64,000 bases of DNA from Bacteroidota bacterium (GTDB lineage Bacteria > Bacteroidota > Bacteroidia > Sphingobacteriales > Sphingobacteriaceae), in contig JABDBM010000011.1 in the NCBI GenBank assembly GCA_013288685.1, forward strand, positions 1 through 64,000, in the 5' to 3' direction. The notes beneath the pieces are model-generated. The model was not told where the DNA came from and did not search any database. It saw only the letters and a program-made list of their open reading frames with translations. Positions 42,374 to 49,861 of this stretch are shown in pieces (positions within the stretch are counted from its first letter, which is position 1; each line of letters begins with the position of its first letter). Position numbers and translations under genes: made by a program.

Positions 42374-44377
42374 TTATTTAACCTCCATCGTGTTATTCTT
42401 CCTGTTCATATCCGGCAAAGCGGCGTCCGGGTCAACGGTTACGCTTTCAGCTTCGGTGGTTGTAGGGATTACGAGCGTTATGCCTTTATTTTGCAGCCAG
42501 GTCTCCACCGGTAATTGGATGCGTTTTTTGCTACCGTCTTTTAATTTTACTTCAACAGCAAAAGGCATGGCCATTTGTTCCTTATTAGCAACCGTTACGC
42601 GGATGCCTTTTTTAGGGTCGTTATCTACATATTTGGCATCAATAATAGCTAAATCAAGCGCGTAGTTATTGTAAAACCAGCCTTTCCAAAACCACGATAA
42701 ATCTTCGCCGCCTCCATTGTCCATTGAGCGGAAAAAGTCATCAGGCTGCGGGTGTTTATAGGCCCATTTGTGAATATAGTTGCGGAAAGCATAGTCAAAT
42801 CTGTCCGGTCCTAAAATCTGCTCCCGCAATAGCACTAAACCGAATGCAGGTTTAAAATAAGTAAGCGGATGACGGTACTTTTCGGGTATGGCATCGGCAG
42901 CTGTCATGATGCTGGGCGCTTTGGGGTCGATGATCACCTTTACAATTTCATCAGCCGGGTTACCGCCTCCGGGTGCATATTCGCCATCACGCTTTGGCGC
43001 AAACTCGCCGTGGTTAAAATTGTCGGACGCGTATACATCAATAAAAGTATTAAAACCTTCGTCCATCCAGCCAAAGCGGCGCTCATCGCTGCCAACAATC
43101 ATCGGGAACCAGTTGTGGCCAATTTCATGAGCGGTTACCCAGTATAATTCGGCGCCTTTATCGCCTATCCCATCGAACACAATTCCGGGGTATTCCATCC
43201 CTCCCGCAACGCCAGCCTCGTTAACTGCGCAGGGGTAAGGGTACACAAACCATTTTTCGGAGAAATATTCTATCGATTTTTTTAAATATTCCGTGGCACG
43301 TCCCCATGCGGCGGTACCCTGGCTTTCAACCGGGTAAACCGACATGGCCATGGATTTTTTTCCACCCGGCAAATTTACGCGGGCCGCGTCCCAAATATAG
43401 GCTTTGGATGCACCAAAGGCCACATCGCGGGTGTTCAGCATTTTAAAATGCCAGGTTAATGTTGGCTTTGCCGATTGTTTCAAGGCGTGGTTGTTTACCT
43501 CATCGGCGGTGCGAATCATTATCGTGTTATCGCTTTTGCGGGCCTCAGCCATCCTTGCCATTTGTTTGGCGGTAAGTACCTCGGCAGGGTTTATTAACTC
43601 GCCAGAGCCGGCTACAATCATGTCAGACGGCACGGTTACCGAGTAATCAACATCGCCGTATTCTAAGTAGAACTCACCGCTGCCTAAAAACGGCAGGGTA
43701 TCCCATCCTCGGGTATCATCGTACACACACATGCGCGGAAACCATTGGGCAATTTCGTATATGGTGCCGTTTTTGGTCTGGTTAAAATCAGTCCGATTAC
43801 CGAAAATACCGGGAATAGTGTATTTATAATGAATAATCAGGTCAATCCCCCCACCGTTGGGTAACATTGCTTTTGGCAGCCGGATCTGCATACGGGTATC
43901 GTTAATAATAAAATCAACTTTTTGGATAACATCGCCGTGATTGATGGCAACCGATGCTATCTCATATCCATCGGTATGCTGATTGGGGCCGGGTGCAAAG
44001 CCGGTCACAAAGTTAGAACGTGCATCTTTCTTATAGGTGTTCTGATCCAGTTGCAGCCACAAATACTGCAAGGCATCGGGGCTGTTATTGGTATAATGAA
44101 TTTTTTCGGTAGCAGTTAGCGTTTTGCTGCCGGTATCGATAGTGGCGTTTAACACATAATCTACCCGGTTTTGCCAATATTTTGGACCGGGTTCACCATT
44201 GGCCGAATGAAATTCGTTGCCCTTTTCGCTATAGTAAAGCGGCGAAAATAATTCAGAAGATTGGTAGTTGGTGGTAATGGTATCGTTGGTATTGGGCGCC
44301 CTGCGGCGGCGTTGCGCTTGCGATGAAGCAGCTACCAATAATAAAAGTGAACCAAGGACAATAAATTTCAATTTCAT
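42374..44377 (-). CDS. M1 family zinc metallopeptidase, exported
   Basis: A 667-residue aminopeptidase-like enzyme. The signal peptide (LLLLVAASSQAQ) is followed by an M1 N-terminal beta domain and the gluzincin site HEIGHNWFPMI with the third ligand Glu in WMDEGFNTFID. The GAMEN-like exopeptidase motif reads GGMEYPG. A C-terminal Ig-like domain ends the protein. It probably cleaves peptides in the periplasm or outside the cell. ATG 44377 begins the signal peptide; the upstream in-frame Met at 44434 adds a tail without export features. Confidence 0.92.
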   Translation of the reverse strand: MKLKFIVLGSLLLLVAASSQAQRRRRAPNTNDTITTNYQSSELFSPLYYSEKGNEFHSANGEPGPKYWQNRVDYVLNATIDTGSKTLTATEKIHYTNNSPDALQYLWLQLDQNTYKKDARSNFVTGFAPGPNQHTDGYEIASVAINHGDVIQKVDFIINDTRMQIRLPKAMLPNGGGIDLIIHYKYTIPGIFGNRTDFNQTKNGTIYEIAQWFPRMCVYDDTRGWDTLPFLGSGEFYLEYGDVDYSVTVPSDMIVAGSGELINPAEVLTAKQMARMAEARKSDNTIMIRTADEVNNHALKQSAKPTLTWHFKMLNTRDVAFGASKAYIWDAARVNLPGGKKSMAMSVYPVESQGTAAWGRATEYLKKSIEYFSEKWFVYPYPCAVNEAGVAGGMEYPGIVFDGIGDKGAELYWVTAHEIGHNWFPMIVGSDERRFGWMDEGFNTFIDVYASDNFNHGEFAPKRDGEYAPGGGNPADEIVKVIIDPKAPSIMTAADAIPEKYRHPLTYFKPAFGLVLLREQILGPDRFDYAFRNYIHKWAYKHPQPDDFFRSMDNGGGEDLSWFWKGWFYNNYALDLAIIDAKYVDNDPKKGIRVTVANKEQMAMPFAVEVKLKDGSKKRIQLPVETWLQNKGITLVIPTTTEAESVTVDPDAALPDMNRKNNTMEVK

Positions 44378-44551
44378 GAGGAGTTTTTTACTGATTGCAA
44401 TATACGGAGGGGATTTTGGAATTCGGATTTTCAATTTCGGATTTGCGCTATTTAGGCATTTTTTTTTGTAAGAAATAGGTTACAAATTTTTTTTATTTTG
44501 TTTATGGAAAAACAGAAGCAGCTGCATCCCTAAACAAAGATTGCTGCTGAT

Positions 44552-45295
44552 ATGACCACTATCCGGAAAATTACCATTCCTAACCCCTGCCAACAGCCCT
44601 GGCAGCAGATGACGCCTAATGCCGAAGGCAGGCACTGCGACCATTGCGCCAAAACCGTTATTGACTTTGCCAGTATGACAGATACGGAATTAATCAGGTA
44701 CCTAATTACCCACAACAATGTTTGCGGCAGTTTTAGCGAGCCGCAATTAAACAGCGTTAACATCCAACTATACACCCAAAGCTTAAAAGCAGAAACCGGT
44801 TGGAAAAAATGGCTGATGACAATAGCATTGTTTGGATCTACCTTATTTTATAAAGCCAGCGGGCAAACCACCACGGTTACCGCCCCCAAAGTTGAACAAA
44901 GCCCGTTAGCTAATTACCCAAATGGTTTCGCGCTGGGAAAGATAGCAATGAGCCCGCCTGCACAACGAGAAATTAAAGGACAGATATTGGATGATGATTG
45001 CCAGCCATTGCCAGGCGCTACAATCAGGTTGCCGGGGACAAATTTGGGTACACAAACTGATACAAACGGCAGATTTGAGCTTCATGTACCCTTATCGGCA
45101 AAACAACTAAGTGTAAGTTTTATTGGGTTTAAAACTGCGACGATGCAAATTGACAGTGTGCAAGATAAAATTTACGATTTGAAATTGACGCTGTCGGCGT
45201 CGATGATGGGCGAGGTGGTGATCATAAAACAGCCTTTGTACAAGCGGCTATATTACCGGTATATAAGGAGGCCATTTAGGGCAATATTCAATTGA
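44552..45295 (+). CDS. Cys-motif single-pass protein with CarboxypepD_reg-like domain, first gene of a six-gene unit
   Basis: A 247-residue protein. An N-terminal 60-residue module has four cysteines (C13, C29, C32, C58) in the pattern NPC-W-M-P-GRxCxxCxKxVIDF, suggesting a metal-binding fold. A membrane helix (about 85-102) and a carboxypeptidase-regulatory-like domain (about 137-215, EIKGQILDDDCQPLPGATI) follow. It has no signal peptide, so the Cys module is probably cytosolic and the beta domain periplasmic. The next gene, a paralogue, begins 6 nt later. The role is unknown; a sensor or anti-sigma-like anchor is conceivable. Confidence 0.78.
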   Translation: MTTIRKITIPNPCQQPWQQMTPNAEGRHCDHCAKTVIDFASMTDTELIRYLITHNNVCGSFSEPQLNSVNIQLYTQSLKAETGWKKWLMTIALFGSTLFYKASGQTTTVTAPKVEQSPLANYPNGFALGKIAMSPPAQREIKGQILDDDCQPLPGATIRLPGTNLGTQTDTNGRFELHVPLSAKQLSVSFIGFKTATMQIDSVQDKIYDLKLTLSASMMGEVVIIKQPLYKRLYYRYIRRPFRAIFN

Positions 45296-45301
45296 AATGA
45301 T

Positions 45302-45883
45302 ATGAAGCAAAAAATCCAAAGCATAGCGATAAAAAATCCATGCACCGAGAGTTGGGATAACATGCAACCATCCGCAGCAGGCAGATATTGCGAAAGCTGC
45401 AGGAAAAACGTTATTGATTTTACAGGATTATCTAATCAGCAAATACTAAACCAAATAGCCGGGCAAAGCCGGTTATGCGGTAAGTTTAATAATACACAAT
45501 TAAGTGATTTTAACCGGTATCTCGCAGAAGCACGCCAGCCTGGTTTTTCGTGGAAACGGCTTGGTTTGGCGGCGGCATTATTTTCATTTTTACCTTTTGT
45601 AAAAGCGGAAGCACAAGTTAAAACATTAACTGAAAGCCGGGCGGAAAAGACTAAACGCGCTTTCCATCATCATAAAAAAGTCGATTTTTTGGTTGGCAAA
45701 AGTTTATTGCCAAAAGATATAAAAGATGAACTGGAATTTCCGCCAATTGTTCAAAATCATGATTTGCAAACTTACCAGGAATATTTAACAGGCAAAGTAG
45801 GAGGTCTTTCTATCAGATATTCCTTTCCGCGCAGATTGTGGTATGACATAAGATGGAAAATTAAGTTAATATTGGGGAAGTAA
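45302..45883 (+). CDS. Cys-motif single-pass protein, paralogue of the preceding gene
   Basis: A 193-residue protein that shares the N-terminal Cys module with the upstream gene at the same spacing (C14, C30, C33, C59; NPCTESWDNMQPSAAGRYCE). A membrane helix lies at about 85-103 (GLAAALFSFLPFVKAEAQ). The C-terminal part differs: a His/Lys-rich stretch (KRAFHHHKKVDFL) and a basic tail, with no regulatory-like domain. It lies 7 nt before the Lgt-like gene, so it belongs to the same transcription unit. Confidence 0.75.
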   Translation: MKQKIQSIAIKNPCTESWDNMQPSAAGRYCESCRKNVIDFTGLSNQQILNQIAGQSRLCGKFNNTQLSDFNRYLAEARQPGFSWKRLGLAAALFSFLPFVKAEAQVKTLTESRAEKTKRAFHHHKKVDFLVGKSLLPKDIKDELEFPPIVQNHDLQTYQEYLTGKVGGLSIRYSFPRRLWYDIRWKIKLILGK

Positions 45884-45890
45884 AAAGTAA

Positions 45891-46640
45891 ATGCATTTCC
45901 CGGTAAATATCCCCATAGGCAAATCTTTCATCCCCGTTCACTTTGTTTGCGAAACATTAGCATACTTTATTGGGTACCGCTACTATGCCTATTTACGGAC
46001 ACATACGCAGGACACGATCAGTACCGAAAACAGGCTGATCATATTTATTGGTGCTGCTTTTGGCGCTTTAATAGGTTCGCATGTTGTGGGGGTACTCGAA
46101 AATCCGCCGGCGCTCGCGCATTTTAGCCTCGTTTATTTTATGGGAAACAAAACCATAGTAGGCGGTATGCTGGGCGGTTTGATTGGTGTTGAACTGACAA
46201 AAAAGATGATTGGTGTCTGCGTGTCATCTGGCGATTTAATGGTTTACCCTTTAATTTTGGCAATGATCATCGGTCGCACCGGGTGCTTTTTGGCAGGACT
46301 AGAGGATGGTACCTACGGTATAGCTTCCAATTTACCCTGGGCCGTAAATTTTGGCGACGGCATCAGGAGGCATCCCACCAATTTATACGAAATAGTGTTT
46401 TGGGTATTGCTATGGGTTGTTTTACGGATTATCGAAAAACATTCCGAGTTTACCGATGGCTCAAAATTTAAAATATTTCTATCCGCCTACCTGGTTTTCC
46501 GTTTTTTGGATGAGTTTATCAAGCCCGACTATTTTTTCGGTTTTGGCTTATCGGTAATTCAATTGGTTTGTGTCGCCGGGATTTTGTATTATTATAAAGT
46601 TTTTTTATACCCTTCCAAACTGATAAAACCCCATGCCTGA
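45891..46640 (+). CDS. Divergent Lgt-like membrane protein (prolipoprotein diacylglyceryl transferase family)
   Basis: A 249-residue polytopic membrane protein with about seven helices and Lgt-like landmarks: IGRTGCFLAGLEDGTYG (Lgt signature region, R129 kept) and RHPTNLYE (Lgt HPxQLYE). Two residues known as essential in E. coli Lgt differ: the HGGL histidine position reads V90-G-G, and the Asn after the signature Arg reads C132. It is therefore probably not the housekeeping Lgt. It may bind or transfer a lipid in a specialised role. It overlaps the radical SAM gene by 8 nt, indicating coupled translation. Confidence 0.85.
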   Translation: MHFPVNIPIGKSFIPVHFVCETLAYFIGYRYYAYLRTHTQDTISTENRLIIFIGAAFGALIGSHVVGVLENPPALAHFSLVYFMGNKTIVGGMLGGLIGVELTKKMIGVCVSSGDLMVYPLILAMIIGRTGCFLAGLEDGTYGIASNLPWAVNFGDGIRRHPTNLYEIVFWVLLWVVLRIIEKHSEFTDGSKFKIFLSAYLVFRFLDEFIKPDYFFGFGLSVIQLVCVAGILYYYKVFLYPSKLIKPHA

Positions 46641-48030
46641 ACGTCCGTATATTTACTATGATTTTACTTTAAGCATTTGCTCAACCTGTTTACGCCGTGT
46701 TGATGCCAAAATTGTTTTTGAAGACGATAAGGTTTATATGCTAAAAACCTGCCGCCAGCATGGATTTGAAAAAGTGCTGATAGCTACCGACATTGAATAT
46801 TATAAAAACTGCCGCAATTATGCAAAGCGCAGCGAAATGCCCCTAAAATTTAACACCAAAACCCACTACGGCTGCCCGTACGATTGCGGCCTGTGCCAGG
46901 ATCATGAGCAGCATTCGTGTTTAACTGTGGTGGAGGTTACTGATCGTTGCAATTTAAGCTGCCCTACCTGCTATGCCATGTCGTCGCCATCGTATGGCAG
47001 GCACCGCACACTGGCCGAAATTGAGCAGATGCTGGATGTAATCGTCGAAAATGAAGGCAAACCCGATGTGGTGCAGATTAGCGGCGGCGAACCTACGGTA
47101 CATCCCCAGTTTTTTGAGATACTGGATATCGCCAAAACAAAGCCCATTAAACACTTGATGGTAAATACCAACGGCATCAGGATTGCCAAAGACGAAAGCT
47201 TTGTTGAACGCCTGGCCACTTACATGCCCGATTTTGAGATCTACCTGCAATTTGATTCTTTTAAAAAGGAAGCGCTGGAACAATTACGCGGCGAAGACCT
47301 GCGCGATGTTCGGATTAAAGCGCTGGAAAATCTGAACAAATACAACCTGTCGACCACGCTTGTAGTTACCCTGCAAAAAGGGTTAAACACCGACGAAATA
47401 GGCGCGATAATTGAATATGCGTTAAAACAACCATGTGTTAGGGGCGTAACCTTTCAGCCAACACAACAGGCCGGGCGACTGGAGAACTTTAACCCTACAA
47501 CCGACCGCTATACGCTAACCGAAGTGCGAGCCGCCATATTAGAGCAAACCGACATTTTTAAAAAGCATGATTTAATTCCGGTACCCTGTAACCCCGATGC
47601 CCTGGTAATGGGTTATGCCTTAAAGCTGGGCGGACAGGTTTTCCCGCTTACGCGGATGATAAACCCGGATGATTTGCTGGATAATTCAAAAAATACCATT
47701 GTTTACGAACAGGACGAGCGCCTGAAGATGCACCTGCTAAATATGTTTAGCACCGGCAATTCCGTTGATAAAGCCGGCGAACATCTAAAATCAATAATGT
47801 GCTGCCTGCCAGAAATTGACGCACCCAATTTGAGTTACGATAACCTGTTCAGGGTGATTATCATGCAGTTTATTGATGCGCAAAACTTTGATGTGCGGGC
47901 CATTAAAAAATCGTGTGTGCATATTGTAAATAAAGATATGCAGATCATCCCGTTTGAAACCATGAACATTTTTTACAGGGATGATAAAATTGAATATTTG
48001 AAACAGCTACGGGCGGAAATATTAGTATGA
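46633..48030 (+). CDS. Radical SAM enzyme of the MJ0619/Tes (COG1964) type
   Basis: A 465-residue radical SAM protein. The SAM cluster site is C106-x3-C110-x2-C113 (VTDRCNLSCPTCYA). Before it lie a Cys/His module (C16, C19, C40, H43) and a further cluster motif CPYDCGLCQDHEQHSC (C81, C85, C88, C96). Inside the barrel are QISGGEPTVHPQ, VNTNGIRIA, YLQFDS and GVTFQPTQQAGR. These blocks match archaeal MJ0619/Tes proteins, which join lipid tails in tetraether synthesis. The overlap with an Lgt-like gene makes a lipid substrate plausible. The exact reaction here is unknown and the match is from memory, not a search. Confidence 0.88.
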   Translation: MPERPYIYYDFTLSICSTCLRRVDAKIVFEDDKVYMLKTCRQHGFEKVLIATDIEYYKNCRNYAKRSEMPLKFNTKTHYGCPYDCGLCQDHEQHSCLTVVEVTDRCNLSCPTCYAMSSPSYGRHRTLAEIEQMLDVIVENEGKPDVVQISGGEPTVHPQFFEILDIAKTKPIKHLMVNTNGIRIAKDESFVERLATYMPDFEIYLQFDSFKKEALEQLRGEDLRDVRIKALENLNKYNLSTTLVVTLQKGLNTDEIGAIIEYALKQPCVRGVTFQPTQQAGRLENFNPTTDRYTLTEVRAAILEQTDIFKKHDLIPVPCNPDALVMGYALKLGGQVFPLTRMINPDDLLDNSKNTIVYEQDERLKMHLLNMFSTGNSVDKAGEHLKSIMCCLPEIDAPNLSYDNLFRVIIMQFIDAQNFDVRAIKKSCVHIVNKDMQIIPFETMNIFYRDDKIEYLKQLRAEILV

Positions 48031-48338
48031 TGGAAGATGATTTAAACCGGGATAATTTACCTGCAGGCGACGGTAAACCAACAAATGAAACCAAGCCACC
48101 GGCCGGAATGTATATTGTAGGTTATAACCTGCTCGGCCTTGCTGCCTATACCGCGTTGTTTGGTTTTGCTAGTGGCGGCGGCTTTATACTTGATGCGGTT
48201 GTACTATTTGTGCATGTTGTTATTTGTATAATTCTGGCCTTAGCTAACAGGAGCTGGATTTGGTTGCTGAGTGGTTTGTTAGTTTTAGCCATTGGATTTT
48301 CTACATGCGTAATGATGGCCAGCCACGGAGGAATCTAA
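48027..48338 (+). CDS. Small membrane protein of the lipid-type operon, paralogue 1
   Basis: A 103-residue protein with a hydrophilic N-terminus of about 28 residues (acidic and proline-rich) and three predicted helices. It shares with the next gene the pattern H-x3-C-x2-LALA followed by LLVLAIGFSTC, so the two are paralogues. The Cys in GFSTC lies at a membrane face. It overlaps the radical SAM gene by 4 nt. No family was recognised. Confidence 0.72.
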   Translation: MMEDDLNRDNLPAGDGKPTNETKPPAGMYIVGYNLLGLAAYTALFGFASGGGFILDAVVLFVHVVICIILALANRSWIWLLSGLLVLAIGFSTCVMMASHGGI

Positions 48339-48345
48339 ACAATTT

Positions 48346-48609
48346 ATGGCCGAAATTGAGATGAGCAATAACACTTTAGCAGTAGTAATAAACATGGTAT
48401 TGTTAATAGCCTATACCTTGTATATACGACTTAATGATCCCAATGCAGATAGCATTTTTACCCTCGTCGTTTTTATTGCTTTGCATTTTATAGCATGTTT
48501 TGTATTGGCGCTTGCGCTAAAGGACTATCGCAAAGGGCTTTTTTTAGCGTCAGCATTGGTATTGCTTGTCGGTTTCTCAACCTGTTATTTAGCTTACAGT
48601 ATTCATTGA
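48346..48609 (+). CDS. Small membrane protein of the lipid-type operon, paralogue 2
   Basis: An 87-residue protein with three predicted helices, lacking the long N-terminal tail of paralogue 1. The C-terminal half aligns with it (HFIACFVLALALKD, then LVLLVGFSTCYLAYS). A second in-frame ATG lies 5 codons in. The gene is 7 nt after its partner, and ends with a 7-nt overlap with the convergent Ppx/GppA gene. It is the last gene of the six-gene unit. Confidence 0.72.
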   Translation: MAEIEMSNNTLAVVINMVLLIAYTLYIRLNDPNADSIFTLVVFIALHFIACFVLALALKDYRKGLFLASALVLLVGFSTCYLAYSIH

Positions 48610-49532
48610 CCCACCATCTCCGCTAACACCCCTTCTTTTAACGAACTGGTTGACATCACCACCTTTTCAACGCCCAGCCTTTCCATAACAAACCGGGTAA
48701 GTATCGAGGCAGTTACAATCATATCAATACGTACGGGCGGAATACCCTTGGTTGCCAAGCGCTCCTGATGCGACGATTGAATAAGCTTTTCGGTAACTGC
48801 TAAAAGTTCATCCTGTTTAAAATCATAACGTTTGGTTTTCTGCAAATCGAACTTGTTTCCTTTATCCGCTTCAATTAAACCTCCATACGTTTCAAATACG
48901 CCCGATGAGCCTATCATATTATCAATAGGATAATTGGCAGTTGTGGCAAACAGATCAGGCAGAATGTCACCAAGGTAAATATTCAACGCGGTAATAGACT
49001 CCGGTGGTATGGGATCAGTGCGGTGAAATTTATCCATCAATCGCGCGGCGCCAATTTCGAAGCTTTGTTTCCATAACAACTCCTGATTGTTGCAGATGAT
49101 AAACTCCACACTACCGCCGCCAATATCCATAATAAGGCTATTTTTGCCCGTGAGGCAGCCTGCGGCTTTGATCCCTTTATAAATATACCCGGCTTCGGCA
49201 TCGCCATCAATAATTTTAATTGCAATGCTTGTTTGGGCTTTAACTTCGCTAATAAAATCCTCCCCGTTTGCCGCGCTGCGCAATGCTGATGTGGCAATGG
49301 CCCTAACTTGTTGAACATGGTGCTGCAAAAGCAATTCCTTAAAATGATGCATGGTTTTAATCCCCCGCTCAAAAGCAGCAGGCTGAATTACACCTTTATT
49401 AATGCCGCCTTCGCCTAATTTTACAGGTTCTTGCAAATGCACAATTTCGTTAAAGTTACCGACATTACCATCCACAATCAGCAAGTGAAAAGTGTTGGTA
49501 CCTAAATCCATTACCGCTATGGGATTATTCAT
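48603..49532 (-). CDS. Ppx/GppA family exopolyphosphatase
   Basis: A 309-residue ASKHA-fold phosphatase. The P-loops appear as VMDLGTNTFHLLI and IMDIGGGSVEFII, and a conserved GSSGVFETYGG lies later. Bacteroidota members of this length lack the C-terminal HD domain of E. coli Ppx. It degrades polyphosphate or pppGpp; which one cannot be judged from sequence alone. Its 3' end overlaps the preceding convergent gene by 7 nt. Confidence 0.9.
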   Translation of the reverse strand: MNNPIAVMDLGTNTFHLLIVDGNVGNFNEIVHLQEPVKLGEGGINKGVIQPAAFERGIKTMHHFKELLLQHHVQQVRAIATSALRSAANGEDFISEVKAQTSIAIKIIDGDAEAGYIYKGIKAAGCLTGKNSLIMDIGGGSVEFIICNNQELLWKQSFEIGAARLMDKFHRTDPIPPESITALNIYLGDILPDLFATTANYPIDNMIGSSGVFETYGGLIEADKGNKFDLQKTKRYDFKQDELLAVTEKLIQSSHQERLATKGIPPVRIDMIVTASILTRFVMERLGVEKVVMSTSSLKEGVLAEMVGQ

Positions 49533-49579
49533 ATCAGCTAATAAATGAAAAATCCGGCAAAAGGTTTAATAAAAGAATT

Positions 49580-49735
49580 AAAACATTGCCGTTGGCTTCA
49601 GCCAACGGACTTATGTCGAAAATAAAAGGCTTTAGCCGAAATAATTGCCATGTTTCGTTAAGCATGGCGATTATTTCGGCTAAAGCCGGGTCAAATTGCT
49701 TAGGTTATCCGTTGGCTGAAGCCAACGGCAATAGT
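49580..49735. repeat. Composite palindromic repeat, CCGTTGGCT family
   Basis: A 20-bp palindrome CCGTTGGCTTCAGCCAACGG (49589-49608), a long inverted repeat with arms 49628-49652 and 49663-49687 (core GGCTTTAGCCGAAATAATTG), and a second palindrome CCGTTGGCTGAAGCCAACGG (49709-49728) form a symmetric nest. It lies in the 49533-49861 gap, which otherwise contains the repeat at 49772. A related fragment is at 20297-20340. Confidence 0.85.
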
Positions 49736-49771
49736 TTAAATTGAAATCCTAAATTCTGTTAAGTCCGGAAT

Positions 49772-49855
49772 TTACATAAATCCGAAACGGCGAAGCCCTC
49801 TTGAGCACCGCCGAAAACGGATAACTGCGGAAAATCGAAATTCCGACATCCAAAA
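49772..49855. repeat. Dispersed intergenic repeat, copy 2 of 2 in the window
   Basis: About 84 bp related to 5323-5405 (AAATCCGAAACGGCGAAGCC and later AAAATCGAAATTCCGACATC). It lies just after the stop codon of the ABC permease gene on the minus strand. Confidence 0.65.
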
Positions 49856-49861
49856 TCAAAA

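Noticed and set aside
43922-44119. + strand frame inside the M1 peptidase gene
   Set aside because: Antisense shadow of a conserved exported enzyme, with no independent support.
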